From Mucilaginibacter tolerans (GTDB taxonomy: Bacteria; Bacteroidota; Bacteroidia; Sphingobacteriales; Sphingobacteriaceae), in assembly GCF_030519375.1 (NCBI RefSeq), contig NZ_JAUMKB010000010.1, forward strand, positions 159,791-223,790: 64,000 nt of DNA, read 5' to 3'. The notes below the pieces were generated by a model. It was given only the letters and a program-made list of their open reading frames with translations. It had not been told where the DNA came from and searched no databases. A program made the position numbers and the translations under genes. This document shows, piece after piece, positions 16,582 through 26,900 of the stretch; positions within the stretch are counted from its first letter, which is position 1; the number at the start of each line of letters is the position of its first letter.

Positions 16582-18048
16582 CTAATCCGCTTTTGCCATC
16601 TGCTCCTTGTAAATCCCAAAGGTGTGAATAGCCACGCAGGCTTTTCCCGATGTTATCCTCAACCGAACTTTGGAGGCTGTAATTGGATGAAATTTAACCA
16701 ACCACTTATAACCAACGCACTGTTTTCCCGTCGCTTCCGGGATTGGTGTCCAGTCTTTGCCATTAACAGAATAATCTACAGACCAGCCTGTAGTCCGATG
16801 TCCGAGTTCAATTACCTCTTGTATCTTGATTACATCGAATGTTTTGTTTGAGTGAAGATCAAAAGTGATTGTATCGGTTCTATTCGCGTCTTTGGTCGCA
16901 CAATAAGTGCTCTCAAGGTCATCCACCATATTTTGCGGTTTAAAGTTTGGTCCGCGGGCATGAAGTGATTTTATGGTAGCGTTTTTCAAAAGATTGGTTT
17001 TAAAAGTTCCTTCTATTAAACGATGCAGGCTGTCAGCTTTTTGCGCATCGATGGCAGGAACGAGCCCATTTTTATCGGGCGGAAAATTTAATAACATCAC
17101 GCTGTTGCGGCCTACTGAGTTGAAATAAATATTCCAAAGTTCAGAAACAGTTTTCACATGAGTATCTTCTTCCGGATGATAAAACCAGCTCGGACGGATG
17201 GAAACATCAACTTCAGCAGGTATATAGGCAGTACCGTTTATTTCTCCGTGATTGAGTTGCGATATATGCTCAGACTCGTCACGGATAGACGTAGACTCAA
17301 TGGTCGACCAGCAAGGATCTCCTGACATTCCGGACTCATTTCCAGCCCATCGGCAATCCGCGAAGCGGTAAGAGTTCTTTGTTCCAAAAATAACGCAGTT
17401 GGGCTGCAGCTTGCGTACAGTATCTGCCCAGCGGGTATAAAAAGCCTGGGTAAGCTTATCAGCGCCCGCGCCGTCCCACCATATTTCCCAAATAGGTCCA
17501 TAATTTCTTAACAGCTCCGACAATTGGTCAGCGTAGTAATCGCTGTAGCCCCGGGTTCCGTATCTTGAATCATGCCGGTCATGCGGCCCCAGGTAGATGG
17601 CTGCTTTTATACCCGAAGCTTTACATGCATCTGTAAATTCTTTAACAACGTCTCCCTGACCGTTTTTCCATGGGCTATTCTTCACCGAATAATTGCTGTG
17701 TGCGGTTGGCCAATTGCAAAAGCCATCAGCGTGCTTAGCTACCAAAATGGCTGCCGGGATGCCTGCTCGTTTGAGCACGCTTGCCCACTGATTACAGTCG
17801 AGTGCAGTAGGATTAAATAGTTTTGGGCTTGCTGTTCCGTCGCCCTCGTTGTCGTTGGTGAACGTGTTCATGCCAAAGTGAAAAAAAGCTATTATTTCAC
17901 GATGGTACCATTCGATCTGCCTGGCGTTTGGCACCGGGCCCACAGGGACTGGCGCTTTTTGTGCGGTCGCCTGAAGAGGAGCAAATAACCCGGTTAAGCC
18001 AATACAAATAAGGCACGTAAATTTCATTAACGTTTGTATTCGTTTCAT
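16582..18048 (-). CDS. Alpha-L-fucosidase (GH29), secreted
   Basis: The 488-residue protein has an N-terminal signal peptide (about 1-30, ending ATAQ). The GH29 barrel contains WYHREIIAFFHFGMNTFT, AKHADGFCNWPT with H106, and the nucleophile region IWEIWWDGAG with D192. The C-terminal 130 residues have an F5/8 type C-like jelly roll (ATKDANRTDTITFDL, then WSVDYSVNGKDW), which usually binds sugars. It would release alpha-linked L-fucose from glycans in the periplasm. It is the last gene of a minus-strand run with GH92 and GH2 and lies 88 bases after the GH92 gene. Confidence 0.93.
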   Translation of the reverse strand: MKRIQTLMKFTCLICIGLTGLFAPLQATAQKAPVPVGPVPNARQIEWYHREIIAFFHFGMNTFTNDNEGDGTASPKLFNPTALDCNQWASVLKRAGIPAAILVAKHADGFCNWPTAHSNYSVKNSPWKNGQGDVVKEFTDACKASGIKAAIYLGPHDRHDSRYGTRGYSDYYADQLSELLRNYGPIWEIWWDGAGADKLTQAFYTRWADTVRKLQPNCVIFGTKNSYRFADCRWAGNESGMSGDPCWSTIESTSIRDESEHISQLNHGEINGTAYIPAEVDVSIRPSWFYHPEEDTHVKTVSELWNIYFNSVGRNSVMLLNFPPDKNGLVPAIDAQKADSLHRLIEGTFKTNLLKNATIKSLHARGPNFKPQNMVDDLESTYCATKDANRTDTITFDLHSNKTFDVIKIQEVIELGHRTTGWSVDYSVNGKDWTPIPEATGKQCVGYKWLVKFHPITASKVRLRITSGKACVAIHTFGIYKEQMAKAD

Positions 18049-18136
18049 ATCTAGTTTTTATTGGTGTTAGTAAATCGAGTAACTGGTCATCTTTTTTGTT
18101 GCATATCGAGTATTAATCGCTTCCATTAAAAATTTA

Positions 18137-20428
18137 TCATTGGCCCCATTTCATATTCGGATGTGGCCCCATAACAAGCTCAAGGGTATCGCCGTTTGCA
18201 ATCTGTTTGTAGTCAATGTAGCATTTGTTATAAACCTTGCCATTCAGTTTGGCCGATTGTATATAGCAATTTTGTGGAGAGTTGTTTTGGGCGATTATTG
18301 TAAAAGTCTTACCCGTTGTCCCGACGTGTATTGATATCTTATTAAAAATCGGGCTAAAAATTTCATAGCGGTTATCGCCGGGGCACTCCTGATGAATACC
18401 GCTGGCAGCCAGCACATACCAAGCTGACATTTGGCCGACATCCTCATTTCCCACCAGCCCTTCAATTGAATTGTGATAGGCATTTTCACATATTCGGCGA
18501 ACCCATTTTTGAGTCAGCCAGGGCGCGCCAAGGCGATTAAATAGGAATGGGGCCAGATGTACAGGCTCGTTCGCATGATTGTAGTAATTGTTCCACTGAA
18601 AATTTGTGGGAGTGTGTTCAAATAATGTATTCAAATCGGCTATTGCTTTTTCGCGGCCTCCCATCAAAATTGCCACGCCGTTAACATCATGCGGCACGAA
18701 CCAGCCTTGTTGATATCCGTTACTTTCAGCTGTTCCATAGTCCTGCCGTAAGCGGCCGTCCTTTGGCCAGGGGGCCCAAACTCCATCTTTATTCTTGGGT
18801 CTGAACCAACCCACACTATCATCAAATATTTGTTTATAGGTCTCCGAACGCTTCAGGTACTTATTCACATCTTCAGGATGATGCAGCCAAACGGCTAATT
18901 GGGCAAGACACCATTCGTCAAAACAAAACTCCAAAGTACCCGAAATGTCCATATCGTGTGGTTCTGGCGTATTGCCAAATTTCTCGCAGGAATTACGGGA
19001 AAACTGATAGGCTTTTTGAAGGTCAAAGGTTCGTATTCCTTTGTTATAAGCATCGGCAATCACGGTGACCGCAGGATTTCCTATCATGCACCCCGAGTAA
19101 GCATTCAAAAATTCCCATCTTTCAAGATAACCTTTGCCGCTCCGATCCGCCAGATCATCCAATGAATTGATCATGTCGCTAACCACAGCAGGATTGATGA
19201 GGGCTTGTAATGGAAACTGGCTCCTGAAGACGTCCCATCCGCTGAAAATGGATCGCTTTATGAATTTATCTGTTTGGTGAATTTTAGAATCGCCGCCGGG
19301 ATATTCACCATTTAGGTCGGTGATACTGCGGGGGTCGATCATTGTGTGATATAGGGCAGTGTAGAATACAATTTTTTGATCCCTGGTTCCTCCTTGTATG
19401 CTGATCTTTGACAAGGCTTTATTCCATAAAGCATGCGCTTGCCTCCTTGTTTTATTAAAATCCCATCCAGGTATTTCGTTAGATAAATTAAACTTGGCGC
19501 CCTCAATGCTTGAGAACGAAATACCCGTTTTTAGCAAAACCACTTCATTTGACCCGGTTTCAAAATCGGTGTAAAAACCCAGGTGCTTGCCCTGTTTTTC
19601 AGTGCATCCACTAAGGATATCAGCTTTAGCGATGAGTGAGTCGTACTTCAGGCTTTCGATATCCTCACGATATCTAGACTGTCCGGCCGGAATATGTGCG
19701 CTCCAAACCCCGTACTTTTTTAATGGCTTACTTAATTCCGCGTAAAAGTATACTGTATAGTTTGGATCGCCCCCGCCATTTCCCCAGCCGCCGCCATCGG
19801 GAGTACATCGCATCCATCCCTGAATAGTATGGTCATCAACCACCTTAACATATTGTTCAACGGATGTGCCGCCTATCCTGCGTGCCAGATCTATTTGGAT
19901 TCGCGATTCTTTGTTTTTTGGAAATGTAAAACGCAGGACCCCACTGTGAGGAGCAGCTGTCATTTCACTTCTAACGTGATAATCCGTGAGCGTGACAGCA
20001 TAATACCCGGCTTTGGCTATTTCATCGCTTTTTCTGTACCTGGACCGGTAACCGGGTAATTCGGGGTGTCTTCCCGCAACAACGCGTAAAGCCCCCGTCG
20101 TCGGTGTGACAAGGAAGTTGCCTAGGTCGCCATACCAGCCTACGCCAGTCATTTGGGTAAATGCGAACCCCTCGATATATTTATTCTCGTAGCTGTACCC
20201 GCTGCCATTGTCGCCGCCCGTAATCGTATTCGGGTTTACTTGCACCATGCCGAATGGCGTTGCGGCCCCTGGGAATGTCTTACCAAGTCCGGAAGCATCG
20301 CCGGCTTTGGCCGCACTTGTGCTGGCTCCGATAAATGGATTAACATAATCTGCGGGACCTTTGCTTTGTGCAACTATGATTTTTACGAATAGTATAAGTA
20401 CAAAAGATGTAGTTAGGCTTTTTTTCAT
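18137..20428 (-). CDS. GH92 alpha-mannosidase, secreted
   Basis: I take the ATG at 20428, which gives a clean signal peptide (MKKSLTTSFVLILFVKIIVAQ). A frame 11 codons longer exists but would bury it. The 763-residue product shows the GH92 hallmarks: VNPFIG at the mature N terminus, PGAATPFGMVQVNP, GYSYENKYIEGFAFT, HGNEP-like NHANEPVHLAPFLFN, and VGNEDVGQMSAWYVLAASG with the catalytic acidic residues. GH92 enzymes are Ca2+-dependent exo-alpha-mannosidases acting on N-glycans or mannans. It sits between GH2 and GH29 on the same strand with gaps of about 88 bases each. Confidence 0.95.
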   Translation of the reverse strand: MKKSLTTSFVLILFVKIIVAQSKGPADYVNPFIGASTSAAKAGDASGLGKTFPGAATPFGMVQVNPNTITGGDNGSGYSYENKYIEGFAFTQMTGVGWYGDLGNFLVTPTTGALRVVAGRHPELPGYRSRYRKSDEIAKAGYYAVTLTDYHVRSEMTAAPHSGVLRFTFPKNKESRIQIDLARRIGGTSVEQYVKVVDDHTIQGWMRCTPDGGGWGNGGGDPNYTVYFYAELSKPLKKYGVWSAHIPAGQSRYREDIESLKYDSLIAKADILSGCTEKQGKHLGFYTDFETGSNEVVLLKTGISFSSIEGAKFNLSNEIPGWDFNKTRRQAHALWNKALSKISIQGGTRDQKIVFYTALYHTMIDPRSITDLNGEYPGGDSKIHQTDKFIKRSIFSGWDVFRSQFPLQALINPAVVSDMINSLDDLADRSGKGYLERWEFLNAYSGCMIGNPAVTVIADAYNKGIRTFDLQKAYQFSRNSCEKFGNTPEPHDMDISGTLEFCFDEWCLAQLAVWLHHPEDVNKYLKRSETYKQIFDDSVGWFRPKNKDGVWAPWPKDGRLRQDYGTAESNGYQQGWFVPHDVNGVAILMGGREKAIADLNTLFEHTPTNFQWNNYYNHANEPVHLAPFLFNRLGAPWLTQKWVRRICENAYHNSIEGLVGNEDVGQMSAWYVLAASGIHQECPGDNRYEIFSPIFNKISIHVGTTGKTFTIIAQNNSPQNCYIQSAKLNGKVYNKCYIDYKQIANGDTLELVMGPHPNMKWGQ

Positions 20429-20516
20429 CGATGAAAGTTGAGAGGTCTGTTTATCATTCAAAAAGATGTATTTTTCTCAAATGCATGAATAGTGCATGTG
20501 GTGTTTCAAGTTGCAT

Positions 20517-23500
20517 TTAATGGTTAATAAGTTGTATTTGATAACTAAACGTAGTTGGTTTGGCATAAACCCGGTATTGCTCCAGCGGTCTCGGACCACA
20601 ACCCCAGGATCCCACACCCAATGTTTTATGGCTGACAACAAGCACGGTACCTTTGCTCTTCGGTAAATCTATCTTGTATTCAACCGGTTCCATTTCTTCG
20701 TCGCTATATGGCAGTGCCGACACCTGCATCAAAGATGAATCGGCTTTAACAGAGAGTGTTAACCCTTTCTCAGAAGTAAGATTGGCCCAGCGTACATCCT
20801 CATGGTTACCACATTCCATCGGTTTTTCATACCCGGTCATCTGTTGGTCAACACGGCTGAAATAATGGGCAATATCTGATCCTTGTTTCCTATCAGCGTA
20901 ATTTTCCATCGGTCCACGGCCCAGGTAATCGAACCGGTCGAGCCCTTTATTCAGCAAGATACGGACACCGATCCGGGCAAGCACCAGTTTTGGATCATTG
21001 AAGTTTACGTCGTTTTTCGCATTGATTATCCCGTTTGCATAAATGGTATATACAACATGATGGTAAACACTAAAACCTTGTCTGCCTGAGCCTGTTAAGT
21101 TCACGTCGATCTCAACAACACCCGGAGAAACCTGGGAATACTTTAAGCCGCTTGCGGTCCAGCTCAATTCTTTCAAACCCTTACGGTCCCAATCCTCGTA
21201 AGCCCACATGTCATCCTTTTGGTGAGGAGCTCTCCACAGGTGCAGTGCCGGCCCTCCATTTTCTCTGAGCAGGTTTTCGCCATTTTCTTCTATTCTGTAA
21301 AAGCTCCCTTTTGCTTTATCAAACTCCAGGCTAAACTTGTCGCCTTTCACTTTGATCAACCCGGTTGAATCAATCAGGGTTAGACGACCACCCGGAGTCT
21401 TGTTATTTGCAACAGCTTTTGCCACCGGAATTTCAATTTGCTGTGCAGCCACTTCGTAACCTTTAGGCGCCCATATCTGATCCGAAGCCAGGTCAAAGGA
21501 TATACGCAGAAAATATTCTGCACCTGCTTTAGCTTTAAGTGAATAAGGAATTTTTACATTCTTTTCTTCTCCTGGGTTGATATTACCTGGATTGAAATTA
21601 CCTGAGGCGATATCAGTACCATTTTCGCTTAAAGCCCATTTAGCACTGAGGCCATTCAGACTTATAAACTGGTACCTGTTTTTGATACTAAATATTTTAT
21701 TCGGAATATCTTTTGCCTTGATGGTGATCCATTGATAGGCATGTTTTAGTTCAGGATAGTGTGGCTTAGGCGATCGATCAGAAAAAACAACGCCCTTATG
21801 AATAAAATAACGGTCATTAGGATACTCACCGAAGCCACCACCGTAAGCCGTTATGTGGTGGTTAGGGTCGCGGTCGTTATAAACTCCCTGGTCCTGCCAT
21901 TCCCATATTGCGCCGCCAAGTAATGTTGGGTACTTATCAAAAAGCTCATTGTATATATCAACAGAGCCCATTGAGTTAAACATAGCGTGTGCGTACTCGC
22001 ATAAATAAAAGGGCTTGGTCAACTCATTGCTTTTAGCGTTCCTTTCCACGTCATCCACAGACGTGTACATTTCGCTATCCAGGTCTGCCGGATTATCAGT
22101 ACCAATGCCAAAACCCTGATAATGCGTAGGGCGGGTATTGTCAATACCTTTGATGACTTTTAAAATAGCCCTGAAATTTGAACCTCCGCTTCCGCATTCG
22201 TTTCCTAAGGACCAAATAATTACTGACGGATGGTTCTTGAAATTTTCGACATTCGCCACATTTCTTTCAATCAAAGCTGCCTTTATTCTTGGCTCCTCGT
22301 TGAACTCGTCCCAGGCGCCATGGCTTTCAAGGTTGGCTTCTGCAACCAGGTATATTCCATATTCATCACATAATTCATACCAGCGCGGGTCGTCTGAGTA
22401 ATGGCAGGTTCGAACATGATTGCAATTTGCCTGTTTAATGAGTATGATATCCCGGATCATCTGCTCTTCGGTGATCGCATGCCCGTCATCCGGCCAGTTC
22501 TCGTGCCTGTTAACCCCTTTCAATTTAACCGGCACGCCATTAACTAAAAATACACGTCCCTTTATTTCTATCTGACGGAACCCAGTTTTTGACGATAAGG
22601 TTTCCAGCTTATTGCTCCCGTCATTTATCGTCAATACGGTTGTATAAAGTTTAGGCGTTTCTGCGGTCCATTTCTCAGGATTTTTTACTGGAATATCCAC
22701 ATCAATAGTCACTTCTTCATTTGGCTGTAAAGCGGGTATCTGCTTTTTTACTGAAGCTCCTGAAACCATAGCTTCACCATTAAACAGGGATATTTCCAGC
22801 TCTCTGGATTTGACTGCCACATCGCTGTAGTTTTTCACCTTTGCGGCAACGGTTAGGTGTGCATCATGAAAGTCTTTGTCAAAAGTTGTTTTTATAAAGT
22901 AATCCCTGATATGTTCCTGTGGTGAGCTCCATAAGGTGACATTTCTGATAATCCCGCTTAAACGCCACATGTCCTGGTCTTCCAGGTAACTGGCGGTTGT
23001 AAAACGGTACACCTCAACTGCAATTAGGTTATTGCCAGGTTTTACATATTTGGTTATATCAAACTCTGCTGCATTGCGGCTGTTTACACTATAGCCAACT
23101 TTCTTACCATTTATCCAAAGAAAAAAGCCGGCGTCAACCCCATCAAATGTCACAAATATGCGCCTGCCATCCCAATCCGATGGAACTTCAAAATTACGGC
23201 GGTAGCTACCTACCGGGTTTCGCTCCTGGTAGGCGGTATAAGTTACCGATGGTGCGCTCATCACCCGCGGAAAGTCTTTCTGAAAGATATAAGTATAGTT
23301 GCTGTAATATGGTGTGCCATATCCTTGCAACTGCCAACAGGAAGGAACTTTAATTTCTTTCCAGGCTGATACATCGTAATCGGCCTTATAGAAATTTACC
23401 GGACGTTTCTGCGGCCAGTCAACCCAATTGAATTTCCATTGACCATTGAGGCTCCTGCTATACGATGACGCATGCCGGTTAGCCGCCAGCGCCTCTTTCA

Positions 23501-23714
23501 ATGAAGCGTATGGCATTAAAGTAGCGTGATTGGGTTCTTTATTTATGCCTATGCATTCAGGATCTTCAATTTCCGTTGGGACGAACGCTGTATCTTGTTT
23601 GGAGAACAGGTGGTTTTCTGAAACCTGCTGCGCCAATACAGTAAGACAGTTAAAACTTAAAAATATCGATAAGAAAAAGCATAAAATTCCTTTTGTAAAT
23701 AAAATTCTTCGCAT
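20517..23714 (-). CDS. Beta-galactosidase (GH2, LacZ-type), secreted
   Basis: The 1065-residue protein has a signal peptide (about 1-28). GH2 sugar-binding and Ig-like domains follow (SLNGQWKFNW, WRLSGIIRNVTLWS), then the TIM barrel with acid/base E506 in WSLGNECGSGG and nucleophile E573 in FYLCEYAHAM. A DUF4981 domain and a C-terminal beta-galactosidase small-chain domain (about 790-1060, HLWRAPHQKDD and WGCGPRPL) complete it. It is the first gene of the minus-strand GH29/GH92/GH2 run and is divergent from the regulator at 23991. It should remove beta-linked galactose. Confidence 0.95.
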   Translation of the reverse strand: MRRILFTKGILCFFLSIFLSFNCLTVLAQQVSENHLFSKQDTAFVPTEIEDPECIGINKEPNHATLMPYASLKEALAANRHASSYSRSLNGQWKFNWVDWPQKRPVNFYKADYDVSAWKEIKVPSCWQLQGYGTPYYSNYTYIFQKDFPRVMSAPSVTYTAYQERNPVGSYRRNFEVPSDWDGRRIFVTFDGVDAGFFLWINGKKVGYSVNSRNAAEFDITKYVKPGNNLIAVEVYRFTTASYLEDQDMWRLSGIIRNVTLWSSPQEHIRDYFIKTTFDKDFHDAHLTVAAKVKNYSDVAVKSRELEISLFNGEAMVSGASVKKQIPALQPNEEVTIDVDIPVKNPEKWTAETPKLYTTVLTINDGSNKLETLSSKTGFRQIEIKGRVFLVNGVPVKLKGVNRHENWPDDGHAITEEQMIRDIILIKQANCNHVRTCHYSDDPRWYELCDEYGIYLVAEANLESHGAWDEFNEEPRIKAALIERNVANVENFKNHPSVIIWSLGNECGSGGSNFRAILKVIKGIDNTRPTHYQGFGIGTDNPADLDSEMYTSVDDVERNAKSNELTKPFYLCEYAHAMFNSMGSVDIYNELFDKYPTLLGGAIWEWQDQGVYNDRDPNHHITAYGGGFGEYPNDRYFIHKGVVFSDRSPKPHYPELKHAYQWITIKAKDIPNKIFSIKNRYQFISLNGLSAKWALSENGTDIASGNFNPGNINPGEEKNVKIPYSLKAKAGAEYFLRISFDLASDQIWAPKGYEVAAQQIEIPVAKAVANNKTPGGRLTLIDSTGLIKVKGDKFSLEFDKAKGSFYRIEENGENLLRENGGPALHLWRAPHQKDDMWAYEDWDRKGLKELSWTASGLKYSQVSPGVVEIDVNLTGSGRQGFSVYHHVVYTIYANGIINAKNDVNFNDPKLVLARIGVRILLNKGLDRFDYLGRGPMENYADRKQGSDIAHYFSRVDQQMTGYEKPMECGNHEDVRWANLTSEKGLTLSVKADSSLMQVSALPYSDEEMEPVEYKIDLPKSKGTVLVVSHKTLGVGSWGCGPRPLEQYRVYAKPTTFSYQIQLINH

Positions 23715-23990
23715 AAATGGTTATAATAAAAATTAATTAGATGAGCAGAGATCAACCTTAAAACGCCGGGTTGAAACAAATTTCAAAGGAGGTCAAAAAC
23801 TTGCAAATGGCGTTGTCAATACGTACATTTTTCTTGACAATAAATTCATTTAATGGTGGAATGCTTTTAAGTTTGAATCGAGAGTTCCATTTTTGATTTT
23901 CCGACAGTCATGATTGAATGAGCGGCGAATCAGGAAGCTGGTTATTAACCGGCCAACTTCAATGTCTTTTATGTAAAGTTTAGGAGTTAA
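23715..23990. promoter_or_regulatory. Divergent regulatory region between the GH operon and the hybrid regulator
   Basis: The 276-base gap contains an inverted repeat TTGTCAA-N14-TTGACAA (23814-23841), a plausible operator for the AraC-type output domain of the regulator. An AGGAG sequence precedes the start at 23991. Binding is inferred from position only. Confidence 0.4.
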
Positions 23991-26900
23991 ATGAAATTAG
24001 GAAGACTTCTTTTTCGCCGTTTCCATTTTGCCATTCTGCAATTATTGCTTTTCGTCGCGGTAACTTATGTTACAAGCATACCTGCTTTCGCGCAATCGCA
24101 GTCTGCCCCTTATAAGATCAAGTATCTTACCGTTGACGAAGGTTTATCACATACCGATGCAAATGACATTGCGCAGGATAAGCAGGGGTTTATATGGATA
24201 GGTACCAATTTCGGTCTCGACCGGTACGATGGCTACAAGGTCCGCAAATATTATAATAGTAACGAACCATTAAATAATGCTTATAAAAATCGCGTCGTGT
24301 GCCTTTATCCGGACAATGAGGGAAATATCTGGCTAAGCACAGAAGGCGGTTTGCAGCGCTTCGATATGCGGACGGAACGGTATATTGACTACAAAGCACA
24401 AAAGAACCCAATACCAAATTTTGATAAGCTACTTAAGCCAGTCGGCAATTTGATTTATGGCCGGACAGGAAACAAGATTAGGCGGTACGCAATTCGCGGC
24501 GACTCTATTAAAGAAAGGGCACTAAACTTACCTCCAAACGTAGATTTTACTGACATAATTGATGGGCCGGATGGTAAGCTATACCTGGCAAGCAGCAAAG
24601 ACTTATGGAGGCTTAATCAAACCGGTAAATTTGAACGGTTGATTATAGAAGGATTGCCGGAGAACAATATAAATAGAGTCTTTTTTAACCATGACCACAA
24701 CCTGCTTATTTCTTCTTCAAATCAATTACTCCTTACGGCGCCGGAACACAATATCCATGGGGGCAGGCTTCGGATTGTTAAGGAATATGTTTGCCCGAAT
24801 AATGCCTCTGTCCAAAATGTTTTGCAGGATAACGGGCTTAATTATTGGGTAAATGACGGCTCCGGGATATTGAAACTTGACTCCAATTTTAATCTCATCC
24901 AAACTATTGATACTCACCACGGATTAAATTCAAACTGGTTAGCAAAGATATTTATGGACAGGTCCGCATGTCTGTGGGTCTGCACTTCGGGAGGCGGAGT
25001 TAACTACTTTGATCTGAACGAGAAACCTTTTTATACTTTACAACATAACCCGGAAATAACAAATACGCTGTCAGGAAACTATGTCAGATCAGTCATTGCA
25101 TCAGGAGATGACATTTGGGTCGGTACCTCGGCTAATGGGTTAAATCGTTACAATATCAAGTCACACACCTGGGAGTACTATAACGCGAATAACTCGCGGG
25201 TCAGGCTTAGGAGTAATGCGATCAACGCTTTAATATTCGATAACGATCATAACTTATGGATCGGGAGCTCACTTGGAATCGAAGTTTTAAATGCCGGCGG
25301 GGGAGGGTTGATAAAACCAAAAGGGCTCCACAATTTTCCGGCCCGCGACATCGACGCGTTTGCAAAAGACTGTTTCGGGAATATATGGTTCGGCAATCAC
25401 GCAAACGGCTTTGGCGTTATTTGGAAAGATGACGCAAACTACTGCCATGTAAAATACTACGACGAAGGGTTTTTCATATTTGCAGATCAAAAAAAGCCAG
25501 AATTATTCGTTGCCAGCACCCATGGGCTTAAGCGGCTTACCATCGACCGCAACGGAAATGTCACCCCAGTATTTACCTGGCGGGCTTCAAAAAAAGCAAA
25601 CGCTCTAAGCTCTAATTATACCTATCCTATTGCGAAAGGAAACGATACAACGTATTGGATCGGCACAATTGGCGGTGGTCTCAACCGGCTTTCTTTCGGA
25701 AAAAATGGCTCCTATACTATTAAAACCTATGCCGGTAAATACGGGATATTCAATGATGTGGAAAGTCTTGAGATTGACAACAGCGGTAATATTTGGATGG
25801 GAGGAAATGGCCTTGAATGTTTTAACCCTAAAACCCTCAAGCTGACAAGGTATGACAAGAACGATGGGTTGCAGGGTAACAGCTTTAAAGTAGGCTCGTC
25901 ATACAAGGCACCGGGTGGAGCGTTGTTCTTTGGAGGTATAAACGGGCTTAATTTCTTTTATCCTGATCAAATATCCAGCAATGCCATTCCCGCCCGACCG
26001 GTTATAACGGATATCATCATTAATAATCAACAGCACCGGCCTGGAACTAATGATTCTGTTGGCAATTCAATACATGAAGCAATCAGTTATTGCAATCAAA
26101 TAAAGATTGATTACCGTCAAAATAACTTTATCCTGTTTTTTTCATCGATGCATTTTGCCAATCCGCTTAAATGTAAATACCGGTATAAGTTGGTTGGGCT
26201 GGATAAAGACTGGCGATATACCGACGGAACAAACCCCAGCGCCGCCTATAGTAATCTTGATTACAACAGTTACAACTTTATTGTCCAGGCCACTAATAAT
26301 GACGGGATTTGGGGAAAAAGTGAAGCGAGACTTAACATTATCATTACTCCGCCGTGGTGGAAATCGTTTATTGCAAAATGCTTTTATGTCCTGATGGCAC
26401 TATCGGTGCTTTCAGGTATTTACATTTATCAGGCCAGGTGGTATAAGCTTAAAAGGGATATCGAAGTCCGGAAGTTAAACGACATCAGGAAAGAGGAAAT
26501 ACACAGGAAACATGAAGAGCTTTATCAGCAGCAGTTAACGTTTTTTACAAATATATCGCATGAATTCCGGACCCCGCTTACATTGATTCTGGGCCCGCTT
26601 GAAAATTTGATCAAAGAAAACAAGGATGCCGGGCTGGCCAATTCTTACCAGGTGATGCTGAGAAATGCTAAAAGACTGATTAATCTCATCAGTGACCTGA
26701 TGAATTTTAAAAAGGTGGCGGATAGCATTATCAAACTCCAGGTAAAGCCATTAAACGTCAGGCAGTTCTGCAATGGCTTAGTCGCCGACTTTGAAAATAT
26801 TGCCATTAGCAAAGACATCGATTTTAAATTTATTGACAATACTTCAAGCACTATCGGGGCATTAACCGGCTATTTTGATCCTCAAGTCCTTGAAAAGATA

